A DNA stretch of 53,935 bases from an uncultured Bacteroidales bacterium (GCA_946404495.1 CAMJDT010000009.1:1-53935), one strand, 5' to 3'. Counted from the stretch's first letter, positions 1 through 8,685 are shown. A program made the numbers and translations. The notes: generated by a model from the letters alone, not told the origin.

Positions 1-66
1 AAATTGTACATTTATGTTAGTTTTATGAGTAAACCTATTTCAGGATAAGACACGGACAATACTAAT

Positions 67-96
67 AAGCCCTGTTTCGGTTGGGAAACAGGGCTT
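67..96 (-). terminator. Hairpin terminator behind rpsO
   Basis: Perfect 12-bp inverted repeat (AAGCCCTGTTTC / GAAACAGGGCTT) with a 6-nt loop, 23 nt past the rpsO stop codon. On the minus strand it is followed by ATTAGTATT, only a weak T run. Position and stem strength fit an intrinsic terminator. Confidence 0.75.
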
Positions 97-118
97 GAGG
101 AAAGGTTGTAACGCAAAC

Positions 119-388
119 TTATTTGCGGATACCCAACTCCTTGATGATAGCACGGTAGCGCTCGATGTCTTTGGCTTTCAGATAGTCGAGCATACGACGA
201 CGCTTACCTACCAATGCGTTTAGCGCGCGCTCGGTACCGAAGTCCTTGCGGTTGAGCTTGAGGTGCTCGGTGAGGTGTTGGATACGGAAGGTGAAGAGCG
301 CAATTTGGCTCTCTGCCGAACCGGTGTTCTTGGCGTCTTTGCCGTACTTCTCAAAAAGTTCAACTTTCTTTTCAGGGGTCAAATACAT
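119..388 (-). CDS. rpsO: 30S ribosomal protein S15
   Basis: Small-subunit ribosomal protein that binds 16S rRNA during early assembly of the platform. The 89-residue product has the usual family length and the conserved features: N-terminal MYLTPEKKVELFEKYG, the NTGSAESQIALFTFRIQ segment, the LTEHLK-NRKDF loop and the GKRRRMLDYL helix. An ATG four codons upstream is in frame, but the start giving MYLTPE matches the family and has an AT-rich upstream stretch as is usual in this phylum. It has its own promoter (518-549) and a terminator (67-96), so it is probably monocistronic. Identification is secure; only the start is uncertain by four codons. Confidence 0.97.
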   Translation of the reverse strand: MYLTPEKKVELFEKYGKDAKNTGSAESQIALFTFRIQHLTEHLKLNRKDFGTERALNALVGKRRRMLDYLKAKDIERYRAIIKELGIRK

Positions 389-517
389 AATATTTACCAT
401 TTAGTGTTAAACAATGTCGGCTAAAGGAGCATCGCGGGGATCACAACTTCGCCGGATTTATTTGCATTTCTGCCGAATGGCTTAACGGGTGTCGAGCCGC
501 TCGACTAAAAAAGCCTG

Positions 518-549
518 CAAAAGTACTGCTTTTTTCTGATATATGCAAA
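518..549 (-). promoter_or_regulatory. Bacteroidetes-type promoter of rpsO
   Basis: Read on the minus strand: TTTG, exactly 20 nt, TACTTTTG. This matches the -33/-7 consensus of the Bacteroidetes primary sigma factor (TTTG / TAnnTTTG). A 14-bp palindrome AAAAATGCATTTTT lies just upstream (561-574). Confidence 0.85.
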
Positions 550-560
550 TTTTTTCTACA

Positions 561-574
561 AAAAATGCATTTTT
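561..574. promoter_or_regulatory. A/T-flanked TGCA palindrome upstream of rpsO promoter
   Basis: AAAAATGCATTTTT, a perfect palindrome between the stop codon of the coiled-coil gene (595) and the rpsO -33 box. A 16-bp version stands at the same place upstream of the secG promoter (27193-27208). It could end the upstream transcript or act as an upstream promoter element. Confidence 0.45.
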
Positions 575-594
575 CACACTTCACTTCTCAATTT

Positions 595-1467
595 TTACTT
601 TTTCAGGGTGAAGGGGAAGCTGCCTACGAGGTTGCCGTCGATAAAGAAGTCGGCGTTATATACTCCGGCTTCGAGTATCTCCTCCACAGGCCAGTAGAGC
701 GTAGCCGACATCTCCTCGCCGCCGTACTCGATGTCCTGTTTGACGGAGTACTCGATTCGGCTGTTCTCAAAGGGGAAGAGGTGGTCGGGAGATTTCTGCA
801 TCACAAGGCCGTCGGGACGAACCAGACGCAGATAGACGGTCTTGATGCCCGGTGTGCAGGTGATATTGCGCAGAATCGTGTAGTCGAACTGCAGTTTCTG
901 GATCTGGGCGAAGGACGAAGTCTTGCGGTCGCGTTTATTGAGCGTCGTGACGCGGAAATTGGTCACCTCAAGCATCGCAGCACGGGTGACGGTCTGCTGC
1001 AGACGGTCGTTGTCGCGGGTGAGCAGGTTGTTCTCCGCGGTGATCTGTTCGTTCCGGGTGCGGTACTCGCGGTTCTCGTTCGTCAGGCGCTCGTTGGTCT
1101 GGTTGAGCGAGTCGATCTGCTGTACATATACCTGCATCACGCTGCGTACGGTAGCCAACTCTTTCTTGAGTTCGGCGATACGGCGGGCGTTGGTCACCTT
1201 GGTGATACGCAACTCCTCCAGCAGGTCGCGTACGCGCTGTTGCTCCTCCGCCAACTTCTGCGTCAGCGAGTCATTGGAGAGTTGGATATCGCGGTAGCCG
1301 TCAAACTGCAGTGCCAGGTCTTCGTATTCGTCTTGCAGTTCCTCTTTCTCATACTCGAGTTGCTCGACCATCTCGCGCATCTCATGCTGCTGGCGCAGTA
1401 CGAAATACAGCAGTCCGGCCGCTACGAGGGCGAGGATAACGATGATGATGATATTCTTCTTTTTCAT
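595..1467 (-). CDS. Membrane-anchored coiled-coil protein conserved in Bacteroidales
   Basis: A 290-residue protein of unknown function. One N-terminal membrane segment (about residues 5-24, IIIIVILALVAAGLLYFVL) is followed by a long, charged coiled coil (about 30-165, rich in E, K, R, Q, L) and a C-terminal beta-rich globular part containing LFPFENSRIEYSVKQ and a final GSFPFTLKK. Relatives in Bacteroides, as I recall, are often labelled chromosome-partitioning protein ParA, but no Walker motif is present, so that name should not be used. Its ATG overlaps the murF stop codon (ATGA), indicating translational coupling; it is the last gene of the envelope operon. A start 20 codons upstream inside murF is less likely because it would precede the membrane anchor with an unconserved tail. 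Confidence 0.8.
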   Translation of the reverse strand: MKKKNIIIIVILALVAAGLLYFVLRQQHEMREMVEQLEYEKEELQDEYEDLALQFDGYRDIQLSNDSLTQKLAEEQQRVRDLLEELRITKVTNARRIAELKKELATVRSVMQVYVQQIDSLNQTNERLTNENREYRTRNEQITAENNLLTRDNDRLQQTVTRAAMLEVTNFRVTTLNKRDRKTSSFAQIQKLQFDYTILRNITCTPGIKTVYLRLVRPDGLVMQKSPDHLFPFENSRIEYSVKQDIEYGGEEMSATLYWPVEEILEAGVYNADFFIDGNLVGSFPFTLKK

Positions 1468-2636
1468 AATAGGGGTATGATTTGCTCCAGTTGGTTGCTC
1501 CTGGAACCTTTGATGAGGATGTGACATCCTGTGAGAGCTTGTTCCTTGAGGTAAGCGATGAGGGCTTCTACGTTGTCAAAGATCGGGTAGGGAGCCGTCG
1601 TCTCGCGATATTCCGGTCCTACGAGCAGCACGCGTTCGGCCTTACGCTCCAGCAGCATATTGACCAGATTCTGATGCTCCACCTTCGTGTATTCGCCTAG
1701 CTCCCGCATCGCGCCGAGAATATATGTCTCGCCTTGGAAGGCACAAATAGCCGCCTGCATGGATGTAGGGTTGGCGTTGTAGGCATCGATGACGAGCTCG
1801 TTGCGCTCGGTCTTCATATGCTGCGAGCGGTTGTTGGTAGGCGTGTAGGCACGAATGGCGGCGAGTGCATCGTCCTCGCTTATGCCGAAATACGTACCCA
1901 CGCATAGCGCCGCCGACACGTTCTCGGCATTGTACTCACCTACGAGTTGCGTGCCGGAGGGCATCGTGCCGGTGTGATACTCGACTATGCCTCCTAAGTT
2001 TCCTAGGTCTCCGAGGCGTCCTAGCATCTCCTTTAGATACGGATTGTCCGCATTCCGGAAAACAATGCCACGGTGTGCGAGCAGATAGTCGTATAGTTCG
2101 GCTTTGGTTCGCATAACGCCCTCGAACGAACCGAAGCCCTCCAGGTGGGCGCGACCCACGTTGGTGATGAGTCCGTAGTCGGGTTCGGCGATATCCACCA
2201 GTTCCCGGATGTCCCCGGGATGCGAGGCTCCCATTTCTACGATGGCCATCTTATGCGCGCGCGTACATTGTAATAAGGTGAGAGGAACGCCGAGTGCGTT
2301 ATTGAGATTGCCCTGCGTGTAATGGATATTGTACTTGGTGGATAGCACGGCGGCGGTCAGTTCCTTGGTCGTGGTCTTACCGTTGGTGCCGGTAATGGCG
2401 ATGATAGGCAGTCCGAGGTGGCGTCTCCACGCGCGGGCGAGGTCTTGCAACTGCTGCAAGGCGTGTTCGCCTTTGATGATATACGCCGCTCCGTCTTTCT
2501 CAGCCTGATCCACGAAGTCGTTACCGTCGAAGTGTTCCCCCTTGAGCGCCACAAAGACGCAGCCGGGTGTAACCCGGCGGCTGTCTGTTGTGACGGTGAG
2601 GGAGTCCTTATTGCTTATTAGGAAGTTCCAATCCAT
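1464..2636 (-). CDS. murF: UDP-N-acetylmuramoyl-tripeptide--D-alanyl-D-alanine ligase
   Basis: Last cytoplasmic ATP-dependent ligase of peptidoglycan precursor synthesis, adding D-Ala-D-Ala to the UDP-MurNAc-tripeptide. Mur-ligase signatures are visible: ATP loop ITGTNGKTTTKE, NLNNALGVPLTLL, VEMGASHPGDI, NVGRAHLEGFGS and DAYNANPTSM. At 390 residues it is shorter than the roughly 430-450 common in the family. It begins inside the 3' end of the MFS gene (29-bp overlap) and ends overlapping the next start by 4 bp. Nucleotides 1993-2028 are four 9-bp repeats coding for a Leu-Gly-rich stretch (LGRLGDLGNLGG), probably a loop inserted by repeat expansion. Confidence 0.95.
   Translation of the reverse strand: MDWNFLISNKDSLTVTTDSRRVTPGCVFVALKGEHFDGNDFVDQAEKDGAAYIIKGEHALQQLQDLARAWRRHLGLPIIAITGTNGKTTTKELTAAVLSTKYNIHYTQGNLNNALGVPLTLLQCTRAHKMAIVEMGASHPGDIRELVDIAEPDYGLITNVGRAHLEGFGSFEGVMRTKAELYDYLLAHRGIVFRNADNPYLKEMLGRLGDLGNLGGIVEYHTGTMPSGTQLVGEYNAENVSAALCVGTYFGISEDDALAAIRAYTPTNNRSQHMKTERNELVIDAYNANPTSMQAAICAFQGETYILGAMRELGEYTKVEHQNLVNMLLERKAERVLLVGPEYRETTAPYPIFDNVEALIAYLKEQALTGCHILIKGSRSNQLEQIIPLL
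1993..2028. repeat. 9-bp tandem repeat inside murF
   Basis: Four degenerate copies of CCTAGGTCT-like nonamers (CCTAAGTTT, CCTAGGTCT, CCGAGGCGT, CCTAGCATC) in the murF reading frame. The repeat resembles in style the intergenic short-period tracts of this window, but its unit is not shared with any of them. Confidence 0.7.
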
Positions 2637-3981
2637 AGTTCTTCTTCTTATCCTCGATCTTGAGTGCGAAACTCAACAGGAAGGCCAGTACGCCGAACGA
2701 GGCGAACACCAGCATCGGTACAAAGTAACCGTTGGTAGCCACGCGCAGTTTGCCGATAAGCAGCGGCACGAGGCAGAGACCGATATTTTGTACCCAGAAG
2801 ATGAGGCAGTAGGCCGAACCCAGCACTTTCTCGTCGATGATCTTAGGCACACTCGGCCACATCGATGCGGGTACGAGCGAGAAGCTGACACCCAGCACAA
2901 GGATTGTAATGAGCGCCAAAGCCTTGCTCGGATATGCCGGCAGCACGAAGGCAAAGACGCAGTGACAAGCCGTCATGATGATAGCACCGAGTAGCATCAT
3001 CGTGGCACCCTTGCCTTTATAGTCGATGAACGCACCGAGGAAGGGAGTCAATACCATAGCCAAAATCGGGAACCACTTAAACAGGCCTGCCGCCTCGGCG
3101 TTGGAGATAGCAAGCGTCTCCTCGAGGAAGTTGGTGGCAAAACGCTGGAAGGGGAAGATAGCGGAGTAATACAGTACGCACAGCAGGGCTACGATCCAGA
3201 ACATCTTGGACGTAAAGATCTGCTTGAGGTCGGATACGTGGAACTCCTCTTCGGGATCGTTCTCGGCAGTTGCCTCACCGGCTGCGGCGAGTTGCTTGTC
3301 GAACTTGGCGTCCATAATGGTGAAGACGAAGAAATTGATAAGACCCACTACCAGCAGCAGCGAAGCAAAGAGCAACGGAGCTACTACACTGTTGGTACCG
3401 TCTACGGCAAACTTCACACTGATAGCCGGTGCTGCGGCCATGGCCGCAAACACACCGATACGTGCGATAGCCATTTCCAAACCCATTGCAAGGGCCATCT
3501 CTTTGCCTTTGAACCACTTGGCGAGGATCTTACTTACGGTCGTTCCGGCCATCTCGCAGCCGCAACCGAAGATCATGAAACCGAACATAGCCATCTTGGC
3601 CGACCCCGGCATGTCTACCCACCAGGAGTTGAGCCACGTCAGGTTGTTGGCATCAAACCAGTCGCTGATACCTACATATTTGATCGCCGCACCGATGACC
3701 ATCAGCGAGGCAGAGAGCAGTCCGGTGAAACGAACGCCCATTTTGTCAAGGATGATACCGGCCAACAGCAGGAAACCGAATACGTTGAGCAGGTATTCGC
3801 CGGCGGCGTAGGTACCAAAGTCGCCCTGATCCCATCCGAGTGTGTCGTTCAATAGGGATGCAAGCGGGGAGAGGATGTCCACAAACATATAGGCAAAGAA
3901 CATCATGCTTGCCACCAGAATGAGGACCGTCCAACGTGCAGCCGCGCTGTCACGAAGGGTCTGTTGCAGTTTTTCTACCAT
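2608..3981 (-). CDS. Major facilitator superfamily transporter
   Basis: A 457-residue inner-membrane carrier with about 12 hydrophobic segments in two halves separated by a charged cytoplasmic loop near residues 230-250 (EATAENDPEEEFHVSD). It has MFS features such as DKMGVRF after the second segment and KGKEMALAMG in the middle of the first half. The substrate cannot be read from sequence. It lies between the OmpH genes and murF, overlapping the preceding small ORF by 32 bp and murF by 29 bp, so it is part of the envelope operon; a role in cell-wall turnover or peptide uptake is only a guess. Confidence 0.85.
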   Translation of the reverse strand: MVEKLQQTLRDSAAARWTVLILVASMMFFAYMFVDILSPLASLLNDTLGWDQGDFGTYAAGEYLLNVFGFLLLAGIILDKMGVRFTGLLSASLMVIGAAIKYVGISDWFDANNLTWLNSWWVDMPGSAKMAMFGFMIFGCGCEMAGTTVSKILAKWFKGKEMALAMGLEMAIARIGVFAAMAAAPAISVKFAVDGTNSVVAPLLFASLLLVVGLINFFVFTIMDAKFDKQLAAAGEATAENDPEEEFHVSDLKQIFTSKMFWIVALLCVLYYSAIFPFQRFATNFLEETLAISNAEAAGLFKWFPILAMVLTPFLGAFIDYKGKGATMMLLGAIIMTACHCVFAFVLPAYPSKALALITILVLGVSFSLVPASMWPSVPKIIDEKVLGSAYCLIFWVQNIGLCLVPLLIGKLRVATNGYFVPMLVFASFGVLAFLLSFALKIEDKKKNYGLELPNKQ

Positions 3982-4084
3982 TATTGTCTTTCGTTTTAAG
4001 GTTAAATCTCTTTTTCTTTTTCAGCCATTCCGCCTTGCGCTTCTCGTACTCGGCGTAATGACTCTCCAGATACCCGTCAGCCAT
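3950..4084 (-). CDS. Small charged protein, 44 residues
   Basis: Short ORF in the gap between ompH and the MFS gene. The product begins MADGYLESHYAEYEKRKAEW and continues with a Lys-rich stretch (LKKKKRF). The ATG follows the ompH stop codon after one nucleotide and the gene ends inside the MFS gene, as expected for a coupled operon member. Similar small proteins starting MAD-YLE and carrying YE-RKA-WL occur in Bacteroidales (from memory, some mislabelled dehydrogenase). Function is unknown; no membrane segment or signal peptide. Confidence 0.7.
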   Translation of the reverse strand: MADGYLESHYAEYEKRKAEWLKKKKRFNLKTKDNNGRKTATDPS

Positions 4085-4085
4085 T

Positions 4086-4580
4086 TTACTTGATGCCGAG
4101 TTCTTTCTTCACATCGTCCATGATATTAACAGCGTCGGTGCCTACATAGACGGTAGCGGTAGCAGAGTTGAAGATGAAGGTGAAGCCTTTGCTCTCACCT
4201 ACCTTTTTGATAGCCTGCAGCATGCGTTCCTGTACGGGCGTGAGGAACTCCTCCTGCTTCTTCTGAACGTCCTGTTGAGCGGTCTGGTAGGTGGTCTGGA
4301 TACGCTGTTGCAGCGTGTAGAGTTCTTCCTCCGAGATCTGACGAATAGCCTCCGACATGGTAGCCTGTTTGGCCTGATAGTCCTGAGCTTTCTTCTGGTA
4401 CTCCTCCTGCATTGCGGTGAGCAGGTTCTCGTACTGTGCGTTCAGACTATCCAGACGGGCTTCAATCTCCTTGAGCTCGGGCATCTGAGCAAACAACTCT
4501 TGCGTGTTAATGTAACCAAATTTCTGTGCAGAGGCTACCATCGGAAGAGCCAATGCAAGGATAAGCATAAGTTTTTTCAT
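4086..4580 (-). CDS. OmpH/Skp-family periplasmic chaperone (first copy)
   Basis: A 164-residue secreted protein: signal peptide MKKLMLILALALPMVASA-Q, then KFGYINTQELFAQMPE, the start of the Skp fold, and a long amphipathic helical pair (about residues 35-125) that forms the tentacles of these trimeric holdases. The C-terminal VYVGTDAVNIMDDVKKEL strand/helix is also typical. Skp-like proteins bind unfolded outer-membrane proteins in the periplasm and pass them to BAM; the neighbouring bamA supports this. It is a paralogue of the next upstream gene (4644-5171). Confidence 0.92.
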   Translation of the reverse strand: MKKLMLILALALPMVASAQKFGYINTQELFAQMPELKEIEARLDSLNAQYENLLTAMQEEYQKKAQDYQAKQATMSEAIRQISEEELYTLQQRIQTTYQTAQQDVQKKQEEFLTPVQERMLQAIKKVGESKGFTFIFNSATATVYVGTDAVNIMDDVKKELGIK

Positions 4581-4605
4581 ATCGATTCAATAAATTAGTA
4601 TTATT

Positions 4606-4650
4606 CGTAGTTTACGTAGTTTGCGTAGTTGGCGTAGTTTACGTTATTTG
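4606..4650. repeat. 9-bp tandem repeat between the ompH genes
   Basis: Five units of CGTAGTTTA with small changes (CGTAGTTTA, CGTAGTTTG, CGTAGTTGG, CGTAGTTTA, CGTTATTTG). The last unit contains the stop codon of the upstream ompH (4644-4646). Confidence 0.85.
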
Positions 4651-5171
4651 GCACCGAGTCGGCGGAGTACCTGATCGGAGATGTCCAGTTTGTTGGACAT
4701 ATACAGTAGACTCGGGTCGGCCGAGCGGTCCTTGACGATCTCGTAGCGAAACTCTTCTGCCAGTTCCTGGATGGCAGTATAGATATCATCCTGAATCGGC
4801 TTGAGTAGCGCTTCGCGTTTCTTGTACAATTCGCCCTCCGGACCGAAGTACTTGCGCTTGAGTTCCAGTACCTCGTTCTCCTTGGCGATGATCTCCTCCT
4901 CGCGCTGCTTACGCATTGCCTCCGAGAGGAAAATCTGCTCGGTCTGGTAGTTGGTGGTCATCACCCGCAACTCCTCCTGCAGAGCGTCTATCTCCTTCTG
5001 CCAACGCTTGGAGATAAGGGTCAATTGGTCGTTGGCCGACTCATATTGCGGCAGGTTGTGCAATATATACTGCAGATCCACGTAGGCGATCGAACCGTGC
5101 GATTTCTGTGCCACGGCGGTCATCATCCCGCCTCCCAGCACCAATAATGCGATTATAATATATTTCTTCAT
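4644..5171 (-). CDS. OmpH/Skp-family periplasmic chaperone (second copy)
   Basis: A 175-residue secreted protein with signal peptide (MKKYIIIALLVLGGG, cleavage after AVA-Q), SIAYVDLQYILHNLPQYE at the start of the Skp core, and a highly charged helical hairpin (about residues 45-125). The C-terminal part (DPSLLYMSNKLDISDQVL) is typical of this family downstream of bamA in Bacteroidetes. Start chosen at MKKYII rather than four codons upstream, because it opens the signal peptide. It lies 29 nt after bamA and before the second ompH. Confidence 0.92.
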   Translation of the reverse strand: MKKYIIIALLVLGGGMMTAVAQKSHGSIAYVDLQYILHNLPQYESANDQLTLISKRWQKEIDALQEELRVMTTNYQTEQIFLSEAMRKQREEEIIAKENEVLELKRKYFGPEGELYKKREALLKPIQDDIYTAIQELAEEFRYEIVKDRSADPSLLYMSNKLDISDQVLRRLGAK

Positions 5172-5205
5172 ATCAATTGTCAACTATCAATTATCTACTA
5201 TCAAA
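5171..5205. repeat. 7-bp tandem repeat between bamA and ompH
   Basis: Five heptamers of the TRTCAAY family (TATCAAT, TGTCAAC, TATCAAT, TATCTAC, TATCAAA). It begins at the start codon of ompH and includes the bamA stop codon (5201-5203). Confidence 0.85.
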
Positions 5206-7834
5206 GTTCTTGTCCGAGTACGAAGTGGAACTGCGAGCCACCGTAGTCAGACGAGCCGTTAATCTTATCAAAGCCCCAAGCCCAGTCGATACCTAATAGA
5301 CCGAACATCGGCAGGAAGATACGCACACCCACACCGGCCGAACGTTTCAGGTTGAAGGGGTTGAAATCCGTGATGTCGGCAAAGCAGTTACCGGCCTCCA
5401 GGAAGCCCAATGCCCAAATAGTAGCCGACTGCTCCAGGGTAATGGGGTAGCGGAGTTCCAATGTGAACTTATCGTATACATAGCCCAAGTTACGCGCCGT
5501 ATTGAAGTCGTACGGCGTCAGCGAACCCGAGGTGTAGCCGCGCATGGCGATATACTCCGTGGAGTAACTCGTATACGATGTCATACCGTCACCACCCATA
5601 TAATAACTCTCGAAGGGCGACTTGGTGTACTGGTTATATGCGCCTAAGTAACCGAACTCCGCACGCGCCATCAGCACCAACTTGCCGTCACCCGACAGCG
5701 GCGTGAAGACCTTACCCGAGAACTTGAGTTTATAGTACTCGATCAGGTGGTAGCGTTCCGAGATGGACATCGTGGCCAACTGCTCATCGGTGATACCCCT
5801 CAATGCCGTCCACGGCGGGGTGATCTTCAATCCCAGCGTGAACTGCGAACCGCGACGCGTGTAGATCGGGTTATCGATACTCGAACGCGTGAGTTGCAGG
5901 TTGAGCGCCAAGTTGTGGCAGTTACCGTCCGACACCAACAGATACGGCCAGCTCTTCATCATATACAGCTGGTAACTCAACTCGGTGTAGAACGAGAAAT
6001 AGTCGTCCGGCCAATGCAGACGCTTACCGTATCCGACGCTCACACCAAAGGTGCGCAGGTACTTATCCGGGTCGGCCTCTGATTCGGCCAACTGCTGGTA
6101 GTAGTCGCTGTTGCCGCTGTAGTAATAGGCAGTGGAGTAGGTGTTGTACAGATTCTGATAAGCCTTGTAGTAACGATCCGAATAACCTGTCTGCGAGGCA
6201 AAGAAGACACTTGCCGACAACGAGTTAGGACGCTTACCGCCTATCCAAGGCTCCAGGAACGAGATGGATGCCGAGGTGTAATACACACCGTTCGTACGGG
6301 CGTTGATGGAGAAGGTCTGACCCTCACCTTGCGGTACGATGTGGTACGATTTCTTGTTGAAGAGGTTCTGGATGGCGAAGTTGGTGAACTTCAGTCCGAT
6401 CGAACCTACCAAACCCGTAGCACCCCAACCGAGCGAGAGCTCTACCTGGTCGCTGGATTTGGTCTCCAGGTTATACGTGATATCCACCGTTCCGTCCTCG
6501 GGGTTAGGCTGGATATCCGGCACTAACTTCTCCTGGTCAAAGTGACCCATTTGCGCCAACTCACGCAGCGAACGCATAATATCCGACTGCGAGTACAACT
6601 GACCGGGCTTGGTATAGAGTTCGCGGCGCACCACGTGCTCATATACACGCGTGTTACCCACGATATTGATCTCATTGATGGTAGCCGGCTTACCCTCATA
6701 CATGCGCATCTCAAAGTCAATCGAGTCGCCGTCTACGTTGACCTCCACGGGATCGACATTGAAGAACAGATAACCCTGATCGGTATACAACTTGGCTACC
6801 GCATCATCGTCCTCCGTCAGACGTTTGTTCAGCTCCTTGAGGTTATATACATCTCCGCGTTTCATACCCAACACCTGGTTCAGGTACTCGTACGGATAGA
6901 CCGTATTTCCCACCCAGTGAATATCGCGGAAGTAGTATTTATTACCCTCAAAGATGGTCATATAGACGTCCACGCGCGAAGGATCATCCGGCGACGGACG
7001 CACGCTGTCGGCTACGATATACGCATCGCGATAACCGATCTCGTTGTATTTCTCAATGACGGCTTTCTTGTCCTTCTCAAACTCTTCCTCTACGAATTTC
7101 TTGGTGCGGAAGAAATTGATGATGTTGTTGTCATTGGTCTTCTTCATGGCCTTGTTGATCTGATTGTCACTCAAGGCCTCGTTGCCCGTCACGTAGATGT
7201 GTCCCACCTTGGTCTTCACCTGCTTGTCTACGTTGATATGTACCTTCACGTAGCCCGGATGATCCTTGTCGTCAAACTGCAGTACATCTACTTTGGCGTT
7301 GTGGAAACCCTTCTCCGAGAAGTATTTCTTGATCACCGTCTTGGCTCGGTCTGCTAAGTTCGGCGTCATCTGACTGCCGCGACTGATACCGACCTTTACC
7401 TCCACATCCTCTTTCTCGCTTTTCTTTAGGCCGTTATATACCACCTCCGAGATCCTTGGACGCTGCTTCAGCCGTATCTCCAGCCAGATCTTGTTGCCCT
7501 CGATCTTGGTGGCTACAATCTTCACGTCCGAAAACAAGCCCTGCTTCCAGAAACGACGAATCGCCTTCGAGATCTTATCGCCCGGTATCTCCAGTTTGTC
7601 ACCTACGTCCAAACCCGAGAATCCGATGATAACGAAGTCCTCGTAACTGTCTGCACCGCTCACCGTGATGCCGGCGATCTCGTAGGTCTTGCGCGAGAAC
7701 GAGTACTCAATATTCGGTTCGCTCGCTACCGACACACTGTCCTGCGCCGAAAGCGTTGCGAGTTGACCATTGAAAGTTAAAATAACCGTCAATATCAACC
7801 CTACAATTTTATATATGTTGGTTTTACTTTTCAC
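5201..7834 (-). CDS. bamA: Outer membrane protein assembly factor BamA
   Basis: Core of the BAM complex that folds beta-barrel proteins into the outer membrane. The 877-residue protein has a signal peptide (cleavage near LSA-Q, residue 30), five POTRA-like repeats (about 45-450, several with the hydrophobic-G-N pattern such as VTGNEALSDNQI and IVGNTRVYEHVV) and a C-terminal 16-strand barrel. The barrel carries AMRGYTSGS, corresponding to the conserved VRGF/Y loop motif, and ends FHFVLGQEL. The start is GTG, lying in a heptamer tract that continues upstream to uppS. Position next to uppS and ompH is typical of Bacteroidales. Confidence 0.97.
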   Translation of the reverse strand: MKSKTNIYKIVGLILTVILTFNGQLATLSAQDSVSVASEPNIEYSFSRKTYEIAGITVSGADSYEDFVIIGFSGLDVGDKLEIPGDKISKAIRRFWKQGLFSDVKIVATKIEGNKIWLEIRLKQRPRISEVVYNGLKKSEKEDVEVKVGISRGSQMTPNLADRAKTVIKKYFSEKGFHNAKVDVLQFDDKDHPGYVKVHINVDKQVKTKVGHIYVTGNEALSDNQINKAMKKTNDNNIINFFRTKKFVEEEFEKDKKAVIEKYNEIGYRDAYIVADSVRPSPDDPSRVDVYMTIFEGNKYYFRDIHWVGNTVYPYEYLNQVLGMKRGDVYNLKELNKRLTEDDDAVAKLYTDQGYLFFNVDPVEVNVDGDSIDFEMRMYEGKPATINEINIVGNTRVYEHVVRRELYTKPGQLYSQSDIMRSLRELAQMGHFDQEKLVPDIQPNPEDGTVDITYNLETKSSDQVELSLGWGATGLVGSIGLKFTNFAIQNLFNKKSYHIVPQGEGQTFSINARTNGVYYTSASISFLEPWIGGKRPNSLSASVFFASQTGYSDRYYKAYQNLYNTYSTAYYYSGNSDYYQQLAESEADPDKYLRTFGVSVGYGKRLHWPDDYFSFYTELSYQLYMMKSWPYLLVSDGNCHNLALNLQLTRSSIDNPIYTRRGSQFTLGLKITPPWTALRGITDEQLATMSISERYHLIEYYKLKFSGKVFTPLSGDGKLVLMARAEFGYLGAYNQYTKSPFESYYMGGDGMTSYTSYSTEYIAMRGYTSGSLTPYDFNTARNLGYVYDKFTLELRYPITLEQSATIWALGFLEAGNCFADITDFNPFNLKRSAGVGVRIFLPMFGLLGIDWAWGFDKINGSSDYGGSQFHFVLGQEL

Positions 7835-7901
7835 CTATTACCTTTTATCTCTTATCTAAAATTATTACCGATAACCGATAACCTATAACCGATAACCTTT
7901 A
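7833..7901. repeat. 7-bp tandem repeat between uppS and bamA
   Basis: About nine degenerate heptamers, clearest as ACCGATA / ACCTATA / ACCTTTA from 7867 onward and weaker (ACCTATT, ACCTTTT, ATCTCTT) near bamA. The GTG start of bamA (7832-7834) and the TAG stop of uppS (7883-7885) both lie in it, so the last residues of UppS (KGYRL) are encoded by repeat units. Confidence 0.85.
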
Positions 7902-8638
7902 TTCACTTGTTCGCTCGTCTTACCGAAGCGCCGTTCCCGACCCTGATAGTCCATGATAGCCTTATCGAATTCCTCCTCCGTAAAATCGGGCCAGAGGCAG
8001 GGCGTGAAATACAACTCGGCGTACGCCAACTGCCAAAGCAGGAAATTACTGATACGCAACTCTCCGCTGGTTCTTATCAGCAGGTCGGGGTCGGGAATAC
8101 CGCGGGTCGTTAGCGTGTCGCTCACCGTTTGTTCGTCGATATCCTGCACCCGTATCTCGCCGTCCTTGACCCTACGAGCCAACTCCTGCACTGTGCGCGT
8201 GATCTCCCAGCGCGATGAGTAACTCAGAGCCAATACCAGGTTTAGACCGGTATTTACCGAGGTTTCCTCCACGCATTCTTCCATCTTTCTGCGTGTCTCT
8301 TCCGGCAGGCGATCCAGTCCGCCGATAGTCATCAACTTCACGTTGTTCTTCATCAGCGTCGGGGTCTCTTTCTTTATCGTATCCACGAGCAGCGCCATCA
8401 GGGCGTCTACCTCCTCTTTGGGCCTGTTCCAGTTCTCCGTGGAGAAGGCATACAGCGTCAGGTACTCAATGCCAAGACGTGTGGCGTGCTCCGTGATCTT
8501 ATGCACCGTATCCACACCTTGACGATGACCGAACATCCGGGCCAGTCCCTGCTGCTTTGCCCAACGACCGTTGCCGTCCATGATGATGGCTACGTGTCGC
8601 GGCATCCGCTCTTTTCGTATTTCACTCTTGTCTATCAT
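7883..8638 (-). CDS. uppS: Isoprenyl transferase (undecaprenyl diphosphate synthase family)
   Basis: Cis-prenyltransferase that makes the C55 lipid carrier for peptidoglycan and surface glycans from isopentenyl diphosphate and farnesyl diphosphate. The 251-residue product has all family motifs: [14 protein letters not shown] (catalytic Asp), [27 protein letters not shown], and [20 protein letters not shown] followed by [14 protein letters not shown]. Start at the first ATG; an ATG 11 codons later (MPRHVAI) is possible. The C-terminus is generated by the adjacent heptamer repeat. Confidence 0.96.
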   Translation of the reverse strand: MIDKSEIRKERMPRHVAIIMDGNGRWAKQQGLARMFGHRQGVDTVHKITEHATRLGIEYLTLYAFSTENWNRPKEEVDALMALLVDTIKKETPTLMKNNVKLMTIGGLDRLPEETRRKMEECVEETSVNTGLNLVLALSYSSRWEITRTVQELARRVKDGEIRVQDIDEQTVSDTLTTRGIPDPDLLIRTSGELRISNFLLWQLAYAELYFTPCLWPDFTEEEFDKAIMDYQGRERRFGKTSEQVNKGYRL

Positions 8639-8643
8639 ATCTT

Positions 8644-8685
8644 ACCTATAACCTATAACCGATAACCTATAACCTTTAACCGTTA
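8644..8685. repeat. 7-bp tandem repeat between DUF6089 gene and uppS
   Basis: Exactly six heptamers (ACCTATA, ACCTATA, ACCGATA, ACCTATA, ACCTTTA, ACCGTTA) ending next to the stop codon of the DUF6089 gene. Same unit as the tract 7867-7901 on the other side of uppS. Confidence 0.9.

Noticed and set aside
565..1524. Long plus-strand frame of 319 codons
   Set aside because: It is the antisense of the coiled-coil gene. The minus-strand product has signal-anchor, coiled-coil and family features and is coupled to murF; the plus-strand product has none.
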